Shown here: positions 37,459 to 46,452 of the stretch, one piece after another | Position numbering within the stretch: position 1 is the stretch's first letter | Layout: every line of letters begins with the position of its first letter | Source of the DNA: Lentimicrobium saccharophilum | Lineage (GTDB): Bacteria > Bacteroidota > Bacteroidia > Bacteroidales > Lentimicrobiaceae | DNA length: 64,000 bases | Reading direction: 5' to 3' | Assembly: GCF_001192835.1 (NCBI RefSeq) | Contig: NZ_DF968182.1 | Location: forward strand, 2,389,113 to 2,453,112 | Position numbers and translations under genes: made by a program | Notes under the pieces: model-generated | What the model was told of the DNA's origin: nothing | Seen by the model: only the letters and a program-made list of their open reading frames with translations | Databases searched by the model: none

Positions 37459-37887
37459 ATGCTTACCAACATAAGTCTTGAAGCCATGAATGCAATGTCG
37501 GCCGGAACGCTGATGGAGCAGCTTGGCATTATTTATACTGAAGTGGGCCCGGATTACATCTGTGGTACCATGCCGGTCGATCACCGCACGGTACAGCCGG
37601 CAGGTCTTTTGCATGGCGGCGCTTCGGCAGCGCTTGCCGAAACGCTGGGCAGCATGGGTTCGGTGGCGATCATGGGCCGTAAGCACGCCATCGTGGGCAT
37701 TGAAATCAATGCCAACCATATCCGCAAGGTGAAAGACGGGCATGTGCATGGCAAAGCCACCCTGGTGATGCGTTCCCGGCGGCTGCACATCTGGGAGGTA
37801 AAAATTCACAACGATGCCGGTGCGCTGGTCTGCCTCTCCAGACTCACCATTATGGTGATTGAACAGGAAGAAAATAAAGGGGAATGA
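37459..37887 (+). CDS. menI: Hotdog-fold thioesterase, probable DHNA-CoA hydrolase
   Basis: A 142-residue hotdog thioesterase of the PaaI/EntH-like type. The catalytic region HGGASAALAETLGSMGS near residues 52-68 has the expected His-Gly-Gly and downstream Glu. The first gene of the menaquinone operon and overlapping menF by four bases, it is the natural candidate for 1,4-dihydroxy-2-naphthoyl-CoA hydrolysis, which releases DHNA. The gene symbol is an inference from context; another acyl-CoA substrate cannot be excluded by sequence alone. Alternative starts at 37486 and 37495 are possible. Confidence 0.82.
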   Translation: MLTNISLEAMNAMSAGTLMEQLGIIYTEVGPDYICGTMPVDHRTVQPAGLLHGGASAALAETLGSMGSVAIMGRKHAIVGIEINANHIRKVKDGHVHGKATLVMRSRRLHIWEVKIHNDAGALVCLSRLTIMVIEQEENKGE

Positions 37888-38981
37888 ACGGAGGATCGAT
37901 AACGCTGAAAGCGCTGCAGCAGCATCTGCTGGGTACTCAAACTGCTTTTGTTTCCTACAGGCTTCCGGGTGAAACAACCCCGGAAAGCATCATCAGTACC
38001 AAAGGTTTTTATGAAATCCCGCACATCCGTGAAGTGTTCAACGGTAAATCCGGGTTTATCATCTCCCCTTTTCTGAAATCACTTCCGCCGTTGTTTCTGG
38101 ATGCTGAATTTACCCTTAGCGGAACACAATTCACTGACCCCGGGATCGGACGTCAGGAAGCATCTCCGGTTCCTGAATGCAGGATCACAGCGCCGGGCAA
38201 GGAGGAATATATTGAAAAACTCAGACAGGTGATCTCAGGAATTAATTCAGGAAGAGCGGATAAAGCAGTAATATCGCGGCCCATTGAGATTCCGTTCCGG
38301 GAAGCCGGGCTCTCCATCCCGCTGTTTGAGCAGTTGTGCATCGATTATCCTTCAGCCTTTGTTTACCTGGCCTGGATCCCCGGCTACGGATTGTGGACCG
38401 GTGCTTCTCCTGAGTTACTGCTCAGGATCGAAAACGAAACGGTCACCACCATGGCGCTGGCCGGAACCCGTGATGCCGGTTCACGGGCCTGGACAAGCAA
38501 AGAAATGGACGAGCATGAATGGGTTTGCAGACATATTGAAGAAAAATTAGCAGCTTCCGGGTGCAATGATGTCTCCCGTTCTGAAACCGGAACCATCACT
38601 GCCGGGATGGCCGTTCACCTGAAAACCGGATTCAAAGCAATTATTGAAGATGACAACAAGGGCAAACTGCTCGAAGCCCTTCACCCCACCCCTGCTGTCT
38701 GCGGCTGGCCTGAAATCGCAGCGCTTGACATGATAAGGAACACCGAAAAATATGACCGGAGTTTTTATACCGGGTTTCTCGGCCCTGTTAAGTCAGAGAA
38801 ACAGGCTGCCTTTTATGTTAACCTCCGTTGTATGCAGATATTTCAGGATAAGGCGTTTGTTTATGCAGGCGGGGGCATTACAGCAGCCTCTGACCCGCTG
38901 GCGGAATGGGAGGAAACCGTGCTTAAAAGCCAGACCATGTTGACTGCTATCGGAAAAATACAGAATTTAGCATACTTTTAA
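37884..38981 (+). CDS. menF: Isochorismate synthase
   Basis: A 365-residue chorismate-binding enzyme that converts chorismate to isochorismate, the first committed step of menaquinone synthesis. The C-terminal two thirds show the family motifs: KAVISRPIEIP, LAGTRDAG, HPTPAVCGWP and DRSFYTGFLGP, and at the end YAGGGITAASDPLAEWEET. The N-terminal part is shorter than in E. coli MenF, as is common in Bacteroidota. It overlaps the thioesterase gene and is 13 bp before menD. Confidence 0.93.
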   Translation: MNGGSITLKALQQHLLGTQTAFVSYRLPGETTPESIISTKGFYEIPHIREVFNGKSGFIISPFLKSLPPLFLDAEFTLSGTQFTDPGIGRQEASPVPECRITAPGKEEYIEKLRQVISGINSGRADKAVISRPIEIPFREAGLSIPLFEQLCIDYPSAFVYLAWIPGYGLWTGASPELLLRIENETVTTMALAGTRDAGSRAWTSKEMDEHEWVCRHIEEKLAASGCNDVSRSETGTITAGMAVHLKTGFKAIIEDDNKGKLLEALHPTPAVCGWPEIAALDMIRNTEKYDRSFYTGFLGPVKSEKQAAFYVNLRCMQIFQDKAFVYAGGGITAASDPLAEWEETVLKSQTMLTAIGKIQNLAYF

Positions 38982-38994
38982 CCTATCTCCGGAA

Positions 38995-40686
38995 ATGAGT
39001 CAGGAACATCTGAGTTTATTGGCCGCCATCATCGCTGAAAAAGGAATTACCCATGCAGTGGTATCGCCTGGCTCGCGCAATGCCCCGGCTATCATCGCCT
39101 TCAGCAGAAGCGGCAGGCTGAAGCTTACCAGCATACCCGACGAGCGGAGTGCCGGTTTCTACGCCCTGGGGATGGCCCAGCAGCTCGGTCGTGCGGTTGC
39201 CCTGCTCTGTACCTCGGGATCGGCTGCCCTGAATTATGCCCCTGCTGTGGCCGAGGCCTATTATCAAAAAGTGCCCCTGCTTGTGATTACCGCCGACAGG
39301 CCGGCGGAATGGATAGATCAGGGCGACGGACAGACCATCAGGCAACAAGAGGTTTATTCCAATTTCATACGCAAGAGCTTTCATCTTCCCGTCAATAATT
39401 CAACACCCGCAAACCATTGGCATTTCAGCCGGATGGTAAACGAAGCGGTTGACCGTACCCTTTTCCCCGCCCGCGGTCCTGTACATCTTAATCTGCCCCT
39501 TGCCGAGCCCCTCTACGATCTGCAGCTAAATCCGGAGCCCGGGGATATAAGAATCAATAAATTGATTGAGGTGGAACACCGCATTCCGGAATCCGCGCTG
39601 CAAGAGTTGGTCGCACAATGGAACAAAGCCGGGTCGAAGCTGATCCTTGCCGGACAGTTGCCGCCCGGTCACGATCTGAAGCACTGGCTCTGTCAACTCG
39701 CCGACGATCCATCGGTGGCCGTATTCACCGAAACAACCTCCAACCTGCACGTCCCCGGCAGCATTCGTTGCATCGACCGCACCATAGAAGGCATCACCGA
39801 TGAGCAACTACCCGGCTACACCCCTGACATTCTGCTTACCTTCGGAGCAGCGGTAGTCTCAAAAAAGGTGAAAGCCCTGCTCAGGAAGATGAAACCTGCA
39901 CAGCACTGGCACATCAATCCGGACCCTGACGACTTCCACCTGGACACCTACCAGTCGCTTACGCTCACCATTCCGTCGGAGGCCGCGGTCTTTATCAGGC
40001 AGCTGGCAGCAGTTGTTACACCCGCACAAAGCGATTACCGTGCATGCTGGCAATTGCTTTCGGAGCGTCACCTCATAAAACACGGCGATTATTTAGCAAA
40101 CGCATTCTTCTCAGACCTTACGGTATTTGAAACCCTCTTCCGGCAGATTCCTGATGATACTCATCTTCATCTCGGCAACAGTACCCCCATTCGCTATGCC
40201 CAGCTTTTTGATGAAGCTTCGCGGTATGCAACCTGGTCGAACCGTGGTACTTCAGGCATCGACGGGTGCGTTTCAACAGCCGCGGGCGCTGCAGCCATTG
40301 GCAAACATCCTGTAACCGTGATCACCGGTGACATAGGGTTCTTCTACGACAGCAATGCCTTGTGGAATAACCATCTTCCTTCTTCCCTGAGGATCATCCT
40401 GATTAATAACGGAGGCGGAAATATCTTCAGGGTCATTCCCGGCCCCGACCGTTACGAGGAGTTGGAACCCTATATCGAAACCAGCCACCGCTTTAATGCT
40501 GAAGGCATCGCAAAGAACTTTGGTGTAAACTACTATTCGGCCGGTGACCAGCCCACCCTGCTAAAGGTACTCCCCGGCTTTTACGGGAAACAAAACAACA
40601 ACCAGCCTGCCCTGCTGGAGATTTTTACGCCGGCAGTGAGCAGTGCGGAGGCATTAAAGAACTATTTTAAATTCATTGTATCATGA
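38995..40686 (+). CDS. menD: SEPHCHC synthase
   Basis: A 563-residue thiamine-diphosphate enzyme that adds a succinic semialdehyde unit to isochorismate (2-succinyl-5-enolpyruvyl-6-hydroxy-3-cyclohexene-1-carboxylate synthase). Visible marks are the start ([12 protein letters not shown]), the Gly-rich stretch in [20 protein letters not shown], and the ThDP/Mg2+ motif beginning [15 protein letters not shown] and ending INNGGGNIF near residues 440-470. The length is standard. Its stop overlaps the start of menB (ATGA). Confidence 0.96.
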   Translation: MSQEHLSLLAAIIAEKGITHAVVSPGSRNAPAIIAFSRSGRLKLTSIPDERSAGFYALGMAQQLGRAVALLCTSGSAALNYAPAVAEAYYQKVPLLVITADRPAEWIDQGDGQTIRQQEVYSNFIRKSFHLPVNNSTPANHWHFSRMVNEAVDRTLFPARGPVHLNLPLAEPLYDLQLNPEPGDIRINKLIEVEHRIPESALQELVAQWNKAGSKLILAGQLPPGHDLKHWLCQLADDPSVAVFTETTSNLHVPGSIRCIDRTIEGITDEQLPGYTPDILLTFGAAVVSKKVKALLRKMKPAQHWHINPDPDDFHLDTYQSLTLTIPSEAAVFIRQLAAVVTPAQSDYRACWQLLSERHLIKHGDYLANAFFSDLTVFETLFRQIPDDTHLHLGNSTPIRYAQLFDEASRYATWSNRGTSGIDGCVSTAAGAAAIGKHPVTVITGDIGFFYDSNALWNNHLPSSLRIILINNGGGNIFRVIPGPDRYEELEPYIETSHRFNAEGIAKNFGVNYYSAGDQPTLLKVLPGFYGKQNNNQPALLEIFTPAVSSAEALKNYFKFIVS

Positions 40687-41504
40687 CCAAAAGAAACTGG
40701 ACAACTATAAAAGAGTACGAAGAGATCAGATTTGATTTTTTTGAAGGCATCGCCCGCATCACCATCAACAGGCCGCGTTACCGCAACGCTTTTACGCCGG
40801 ACACCATCAAAGAGATGATCGATGCCATGCATTATTGCCGTGAAGCCGACAACGTAGGTGTGGTCGTGATCACCGGGGAAGGCGACAAGGCCTTTTGCAG
40901 CGGAGGCGACCAAAACATCAAGGGACACGGGGGTTACATCGGCAAGGATGGCATTCCACGCCTGAATGTGCTGGATTTGCAGAAGCTGATCCGCTCCCTG
41001 CCTAAACCCGTAGTGGCCATGGTGAACGGTTACGCGATAGGCGGAGGGCATGTGCTGCATGTGGTGTGCGACCTGAGCATTGCCTCCGATAACGCCATTT
41101 TCGGGCAAACAGGCCCCAAGGTTGGCAGTTTCGACGGCGGTTTCGGATCATCTTACCTGGCCCGCATCGTGGGGCAGAAAAAGGCCCGCGAAATATGGTT
41201 CCTCTGCCGGCAGTATTCGGCACAGGAAGCGCTTGAGATGGGCCTGGTGAACAAGGTGGTACCCTTTGATCAGCTGGAAGATGAAGTGGTTGACTGGTGC
41301 AAGACCATGATGAAACGCAGCCCGCTGGCGCTGCGCATGCTCAAGCTTGCCATGAATGCCGAACTGGATGGTCAGGCGGGGTTACAGGAGCTGGCCGGAA
41401 ATGCCACCCTGCTTTATTACCTCACCGAAGAGGCGCAGGAAGGAAAACGGGCCTTTCTTGAAAAAAGAGAGCCCGATTTTCAGAAATTTCCTAAATTCCC
41501 CTGA
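40683..41504 (+). CDS. menB: 1,4-Dihydroxy-2-naphthoyl-CoA synthase
   Basis: A 273-residue crotonase-family enzyme that closes the naphthoquinone ring from o-succinylbenzoyl-CoA. Signature segments are [33 protein letters not shown] with the oxyanion-hole glycines, [12 protein letters not shown], and the C-terminal KFPKFP. It overlaps menD by four bases and is followed after 31 bp by menA. The full length is as expected for MenB. Confidence 0.97.
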   Translation: MTKRNWTTIKEYEEIRFDFFEGIARITINRPRYRNAFTPDTIKEMIDAMHYCREADNVGVVVITGEGDKAFCSGGDQNIKGHGGYIGKDGIPRLNVLDLQKLIRSLPKPVVAMVNGYAIGGGHVLHVVCDLSIASDNAIFGQTGPKVGSFDGGFGSSYLARIVGQKKAREIWFLCRQYSAQEALEMGLVNKVVPFDQLEDEVVDWCKTMMKRSPLALRMLKLAMNAELDGQAGLQELAGNATLLYYLTEEAQEGKRAFLEKREPDFQKFPKFP

Positions 41505-41535
41505 TATCAGGGTAATCAAAGGTTAAAGAGAAATT

Positions 41536-42444
41536 ATGAAAAAAGAAAAATACAAGGCTTGGATACACGCCACCCGTCCACGCACGCTGCCCCTGGCATT
41601 TTCCAGTTCGCTGATGGGGAGTTTCGTGGCATGGCATGACGGCTATTTCAGCTGGTTGGTCTTCATGCTGGCACTGCTTACTACCCTTTTTCTGCAGATT
41701 CTAAGTAACCTTGCCAATGATTACGGCGACTCGGTGAACGGCGCCGATAATCCCGAAAGGGTCGGTCCGGCGAGGACAGTGCAAAGCGGGGCGATTTCGC
41801 TCAGGGAAATGAAAACGGCCGTAATTATTACGGCAGCCCTTGCACTGATATCGGGGATTCTGCTTATCGGCTCAGGGATCGGCTTTACCCTTTCAGGCGG
41901 ATGGCTGGCTTTTCTCGGTCTGGGGATTACCGCGGTGGCTGCAGCAATTATGTACACCGCCGGTTCAAAGCCATATGGTTACATCGGTCTTGGCGACCTG
42001 TTTGTATTTATCTTTTTCGGCCTTACCGGCGTCATCGGAACCTATTATCTGCACACCCACCACATCAACGCGGCTCTGTGGCTTCCGGCTGCTGCGCTGG
42101 GACTGCTCAGCACCGCCGTACTCAACCTTAACAATATGCGCGATGTAAAAGGGGACGCCCTTTCGGGGAAGCGCACCCTGGTGGTTATCATGGGCAGCGG
42201 TTGGGCAAAATATTACCACGCCTTGCTTGTTCTTGGCGCCCTTTCAGCCCTTGCCCTGTGGACCATTCTGAACTACCACCACCCGCTTCAGTTCATTTTT
42301 CTGCTTATGGCCCTCTTCTTTGCCAGACATCTTGCCGTTGTTTTCCGCAACAAAATCCCCGCTGAGCTGGATCCGCAACTAAAGCGGCTGGCCATGGCAA
42401 CCTTTGCCACAGTGATTATTTTCGGGTTCAGTATACTGTTTTAG
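41536..42444 (+). CDS. menA: 1,4-Dihydroxy-2-naphthoate polyprenyltransferase
   Basis: A 302-residue integral membrane UbiA-family prenyltransferase that attaches the polyprenyl chain to DHNA. The first Asp-rich motif is NDYGDSVNGADNPERVGP near residue 65, the second is NNMRDVKGDALSGKRT near 200. About eight hydrophobic helices are spread over the chain. It is 31 bp after menB and 2 bp before menC. MenA in the middle of an otherwise soluble-enzyme operon is common in this phylum. Confidence 0.95.
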   Translation: MKKEKYKAWIHATRPRTLPLAFSSSLMGSFVAWHDGYFSWLVFMLALLTTLFLQILSNLANDYGDSVNGADNPERVGPARTVQSGAISLREMKTAVIITAALALISGILLIGSGIGFTLSGGWLAFLGLGITAVAAAIMYTAGSKPYGYIGLGDLFVFIFFGLTGVIGTYYLHTHHINAALWLPAAALGLLSTAVLNLNNMRDVKGDALSGKRTLVVIMGSGWAKYYHALLVLGALSALALWTILNYHHPLQFIFLLMALFFARHLAVVFRNKIPAELDPQLKRLAMATFATVIIFGFSILF

Positions 42445-42446
42445 CC

Positions 42447-43526
42447 ATGCTCAGCGCCACTTACCACAGGCACAGGCTGATCTTCAGGCAGCCGGCAGGC
42501 ACCTCGCGGGGCGTGCTGCATCACCGCGACAGCTATTTTTTACTGCTCCGTGACACCCTGAACCCCGAAACAACCGGAATCGGGGAGTGCGGAGTAATCC
42601 CCGGCCTGAGTCCTGACGACAGGCCCGGTTTTGAAGAGAGAATCGTCAGCCTCTGCAAAGAAATCAACCAAACATCTACGGTGAATATCTCCGGACTGGA
42701 AAGCTGGCCTTCCATCCGCTTCGCATTGGAAACCGCCCTATTCGACCTTACCGGCGGGGGGAAAAGAATACTGTTTGAAAGTGCATTCAGCTCAGGCGAA
42801 CAGCCCATCAATATCAACGGGCTGATCTGGATGGGGGATGAAAACTTCATGCTTCAACAGATAGAAGAAAAACTGGCCGCAGGCTACAGGGTGATCAAAA
42901 TCAAGGTAGGCGCCATTGACTTTGAGACCGAACTGAAGCTGATCGCCGGCATCAGAAAACGCTTCGGTGAAGATCGGATAACGATAAGGCTTGACGCGAA
43001 CGGCGCTTTTTCAGCGGAAGAAGCGGCTGAAAAGCTGAAACGCTTGTCGGACTTTGCCATTCACAGCATAGAACAACCCATAAAACACGGTAACCCATCA
43101 ATCATGGCTGAAATCTGCCGTACTTCACCCATCCCGGTGGCCCTGGATGAAGAACTGATCGGCATCTGCGGAAGTGACAGCAAAAAAAAGCTGCTGGAGC
43201 AGATCAAACCACGGTACATTATCCTTAAGCCTTCCCTGCTGGGCGGTTTTTATGCCTGCCGTGAATGGATTGACCTTGCAACCGGGGAAGGCATCGGCTG
43301 GTGGATTACCTCCGCCCTGGAATCCAACATCGGACTGAACGCCATCGCCCAATGGACAGCCACCCTCGGCAACGACCTGCCGCAGGGGCTGGGTACCGGT
43401 TCGCTATACGCCAACAACATCCCGGGCCCGCTGGAAGCAGCAAACGGCGTGCTTCATTACCTGCCCGGAAAACCATGGGACCTTACTTTCACCGGTTTGT
43501 CCAATCCTCATTCTGCAGGTTCATGA
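42447..43526 (+). CDS. menC: o-Succinylbenzoate synthase
   Basis: A 359-residue enolase-superfamily dehydratase that forms o-succinylbenzoate. It has the KxK motif in VIKIKVGAID, the metal-binding acids in LDANGAFSAEEA, SIEQPIK and ALDEELIG, and the second-face Lys in ILKPSLLGG. It starts 2 bp after menA and its stop overlaps the start of menE (ATGA). The length is normal. Confidence 0.94.
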   Translation: MLSATYHRHRLIFRQPAGTSRGVLHHRDSYFLLLRDTLNPETTGIGECGVIPGLSPDDRPGFEERIVSLCKEINQTSTVNISGLESWPSIRFALETALFDLTGGGKRILFESAFSSGEQPININGLIWMGDENFMLQQIEEKLAAGYRVIKIKVGAIDFETELKLIAGIRKRFGEDRITIRLDANGAFSAEEAAEKLKRLSDFAIHSIEQPIKHGNPSIMAEICRTSPIPVALDEELIGICGSDSKKKLLEQIKPRYIILKPSLLGGFYACREWIDLATGEGIGWWITSALESNIGLNAIAQWTATLGNDLPQGLGTGSLYANNIPGPLEAANGVLHYLPGKPWDLTFTGLSNPHSAGS

Positions 43527-44623
43527 AAATTCCCGACCGCCTCTCCGTCAATGGCCGGGTGTACTCCGGAAAATCCCTTAAAACAGTGGCTGAACGACTG
43601 TGCGCTTCATCAGTCCAATGGGAAAAAGAATTGGGAGAATTTCTGCAACAGTGGACTTCCGGGGATGAAAACATCACTGCTTTTACATCCGGTTCAACAG
43701 GCCCAGCCAAAGCCATACGGCTGAATAAAAATGCCATGACGGCATCGGCCGAAGCCACTATAAATGCACTGAACCTTAAATCAGCCCATCAGGCATTGCT
43801 TTGTCTTTCATGCAGAACCATTGCCGGGATGATGATGGTGGTGCGTTCGATGGTAGCTGAAATGAACCTCATCTCGCTACCACCGTCGGGCAATCCGCTG
43901 AAAGGTGCAGGGAAAAAGTTCCGGGCTGATTTTGCGGCAATGGTACCCGCCCAGGTCTACAACTGCCTGAATGATGAAGGAAGCAGGGAAACATTCCTGT
44001 CGATAGGAACGGTCATCATCGGGGGCGGAGAAATCAGCCCGCAGCTTGAAGCACAGCTCAGGGAACTGCCCAACGCCCTTTACGCAACCTATGGTATGAC
44101 GGAAACCATCAGTCACATCGCCCTGCGCCGCCTCAACGGACCTGAACGGAGTGATTTTTACACGGCCCTTCCGGACATCGCCATCATGGCTGACACAAGG
44201 GGATGCCTGGTGATTGATGCCCCGAGGATCAGCGAGCAGACAATCACCACCAACGACCTCGTTGAAACGGAAGGTGGCAACCGCTTCAGATGGCTGGGCA
44301 GGTACGACAACATCATCAACCGCGGAGGGAAAAAGCTGATGCCCGAATCCATCGAGAAAAAGCTGTTCCCGTGTATTATACTAAGGTTTTTCATAGCCGG
44401 TCTGCCCCATGAAAAATACGGAGAGGCGCCGGTACTGCTGATAGAATCCGCTGAAATACCCGGAGAGAATCTTCAACTGTTGCAAAAGAGCATCGCTGCG
44501 GCACTGAGCCGCGATGAAACGCCCCTTCGCATTTTTACAGTCCCGGTCTTTTCAGAAACGGAAAGCGGAAAAATTAACCGGAAAGAAACCCTGAAACAAT
44601 ACAAGCATTTGCTTTGCCTATAG
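43523..44623 (+). CDS. menE: o-Succinylbenzoate-CoA ligase (AMP-binding)
   Basis: A 366-residue adenylate-forming ligase that activates o-succinylbenzoate with CoA. The P-loop motif FTSGSTGPAKAIRL is near residue 55, the central YGMTETISHIAL is near 195, and the C-terminal hinge and Lys are in NRGGKKLMPESIE and GKINRKE. It is shorter than E. coli MenE (about 450) at the N-terminus, as in other Bacteroidota. The ATG at 43523 is chosen because it overlaps the menC stop; the longer open frame upstream is menC read in another frame. Confidence 0.93.
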   Translation: MKIPDRLSVNGRVYSGKSLKTVAERLCASSVQWEKELGEFLQQWTSGDENITAFTSGSTGPAKAIRLNKNAMTASAEATINALNLKSAHQALLCLSCRTIAGMMMVVRSMVAEMNLISLPPSGNPLKGAGKKFRADFAAMVPAQVYNCLNDEGSRETFLSIGTVIIGGGEISPQLEAQLRELPNALYATYGMTETISHIALRRLNGPERSDFYTALPDIAIMADTRGCLVIDAPRISEQTITTNDLVETEGGNRFRWLGRYDNIINRGGKKLMPESIEKKLFPCIILRFFIAGLPHEKYGEAPVLLIESAEIPGENLQLLQKSIAAALSRDETPLRIFTVPVFSETESGKINRKETLKQYKHLLCL

Positions 44624-44794
44624 TGCATCAAAGCTACACAGACCTGCCTCCCCCTCCCGGAACTTGCCGGATTTCAACAACGTGAAAACCAGCTCTCAAT
44701 AATCTCCAGCCACTGATTTCCACCTCACATTCTCAAATCAACAAATCAGCAAATCAGCAAATCATCAAATCACTGTTGTCCAGTTAATTTATGA

Positions 44795-44938
44795 GATTCT
44801 TAGCTAACGCTCAGAATGACTTTGACTTACATGGATTTGAAGGGAAGGGGGCTTGGTGGCGGCTATTCCGCCACCAAGCCCCCTTTAATTATCGTTAATG
44901 TATTGTCATTCTGAACGTAACGTAGTGAAGTGAAGAAC
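44795..44938. repeat. Degenerate inverted repeat around the operon terminator
   Basis: The left part GATTCTTAGCTAACGCTCAG (44795-44814, continuing GAATGAC) and the right part beginning GTCATTCTGAACGTAACG (44905) are imperfect reverse complements, sharing GTCATTCTGA.CGT. The pair brackets the strong hairpin at 44845-44885. This form resembles REP-like repeats seen between convergent or tandem operons in this phylum. Confidence 0.5.
44845..44885. terminator. Strong hairpin between the menaquinone operon and serS
   Basis: An 18-bp perfect stem (44845-44862 with 44868-44885) around a 5-nt CTATT loop, GC-rich. Plus-strand T tract is weak (CTTTAATT), so it may act mainly as a strong structural barrier or bidirectional terminator. 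It lies 222 bp after menE. Confidence 0.7.
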
Positions 44939-45021
44939 CGATCCCGATACCATCGGGAGAGCTCACCGAAGGTAATCTCATAACTCCTTTCAAAAGTTTA
45001 TCGGACAATAATGATCATCAA

Positions 45022-45063
45022 ATTAACTCATTAACTCATTAACTCATTTTCTCATTACCTTTG
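45022..45063 (+). promoter_or_regulatory. TAACTCAT tandem repeats and candidate -7 element before serS
   Basis: The octamer ACTCATTA is repeated about three times at 45022-45050. It is followed by TACCTTTG at 45056-45063, an exact TAnnTTTG match 21 bp before the serS ATG. A spaced TTG is not seen, so confidence is moderate. Confidence 0.45.
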
Positions 45064-45084
45064 CACCCGTTTTAAATCCAAACC

Positions 45085-46356
45085 ATGCTTGAACTGAATT
45101 ATATCCGCGAAAATACCGCTGAAGCTGCAGCGAGACTGTCCATCAAAAACGTTGATGCGGATGGCATCCTGAAACAGATTCTTGAAATTGATGTTCGCCG
45201 GCGTGAAGCCCAGAAAGAACTGGACGACAACCTGGCCGAATCCAATGCCCTGGCCCGGCAGATCGGAGACCTTTTTAAATCTGGCAAAGCCGCTGAAGCA
45301 AGCGACCTGAAAGCCCGCACCGCAACATTAAAAGTACTGGCCAAAGAGCTCCAGGAAAAATTTGACGGACTGCTTCAGGAGCAAAACAACCTGCTGGTGC
45401 AACTGCCGAATGTTCCCCATCCCTCAGTGCCCCGTGGTAAAAGCGCCGAAGACAACGAAATCGTGCACCGCGAAGGCGAAATACCTGCGTTATATGAAGG
45501 TGCCATCCCTCACTGGGACCTTGCTTCGAAATACGACATCATAGACTTTGAGTTGGGCAACAAGGTAACCGGAGCCGGATTTCCCTTTTACAAAGGGCAG
45601 GGCGCCCGGTTGCAGCGTGCGCTGATTAACTTTTTCCTCGACAACGCCATTGAAGCCGGATACTATGAAATCCAGCCCCCGCTGGTTGTGAACGAGGCTT
45701 CGGGATATGGCACCGGCCAGCTGCCCGATAAAGACGGACAGATGTACTTCTGTGACCTCGACAAGCTATACCTTATTCCTACTGCCGAAGTACCCGTTAC
45801 CAACATCTACCGTGATGTGATTCTGAAGGGCAGCGACTTCCCGGTGAAAAATGTAGCCTATTCCAATTGCTTCCGCCGCGAAGCCGGTTCTTACGGAAAG
45901 GATGTGCGCGGCCTGAACCGCCTGCACCAGTTCGACAAGGTGGAGATCGTACAGATTCAGCACCCCGAAAAATCTTATGAAACGCTGGAGGAAATGCGCA
46001 GTTACGTCACCGGCCTGCTCCGCAAACTGGAACTGCCTTTCCGGATACTAAAGCTATGTGGTGGCGATATGAGCTTTACCTCTTCCCTGACGTATGATTT
46101 TGAAGTTTACTCGGCTGCACAACAACGCTGGCTTGAAGTGAGTTCCGTTTCCAATTTCGAGTCATTCCAGGCCAACCGCATGAAACTGAGGTTTAAGGAT
46201 GAAAACGGGAAAACCCGATTGTGCCATACCCTCAATGGCAGCGCGCTCGCCCTGCCCCGCATCGTGGCTGCGCTGCTCGAAAACAACCAGAGTCCGGAAG
46301 GAATCCGCATCCCGTCAGCACTGGCAAAATACACGGGATACGACACCATCCGTTAA
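45085..46356 (+). CDS. serS: Seryl-tRNA synthetase
   Basis: A 423-residue class II aminoacyl-tRNA synthetase that charges tRNA-Ser. The N-terminal 110 residues are the Lys/Glu/Leu-rich coiled-coil tRNA-binding arm. The catalytic core has FRREAGSYGKDVRGLNRLHQF (motif 2, shown in part) and the C-terminal NGSALALPRIVAALLE (motif 3). The length is typical (about 425). It is preceded by a candidate -7 element and stands alone, 96 bp before the TPR protein. Confidence 0.97.
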   Translation: MLELNYIRENTAEAAARLSIKNVDADGILKQILEIDVRRREAQKELDDNLAESNALARQIGDLFKSGKAAEASDLKARTATLKVLAKELQEKFDGLLQEQNNLLVQLPNVPHPSVPRGKSAEDNEIVHREGEIPALYEGAIPHWDLASKYDIIDFELGNKVTGAGFPFYKGQGARLQRALINFFLDNAIEAGYYEIQPPLVVNEASGYGTGQLPDKDGQMYFCDLDKLYLIPTAEVPVTNIYRDVILKGSDFPVKNVAYSNCFRREAGSYGKDVRGLNRLHQFDKVEIVQIQHPEKSYETLEEMRSYVTGLLRKLELPFRILKLCGGDMSFTSSLTYDFEVYSAAQQRWLEVSSVSNFESFQANRMKLRFKDENGKTRLCHTLNGSALALPRIVAALLENNQSPEGIRIPSALAKYTGYDTIR

Positions 46357-46452
46357 TCAATGGTTACCGTAATCGGAGGCGGGTAAAACATTTGCCCGCT
46401 TTTATCGTTCTCAATATAGCCTGAAACGGCAAGAGACAACATTTGCTACATT

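Noticed and set aside
43301-43522. Longer start for menE
   Set aside because: This upstream open frame runs inside menC in another frame. The ATG at 43523 overlaps the menC stop, as in the other junctions of the operon.
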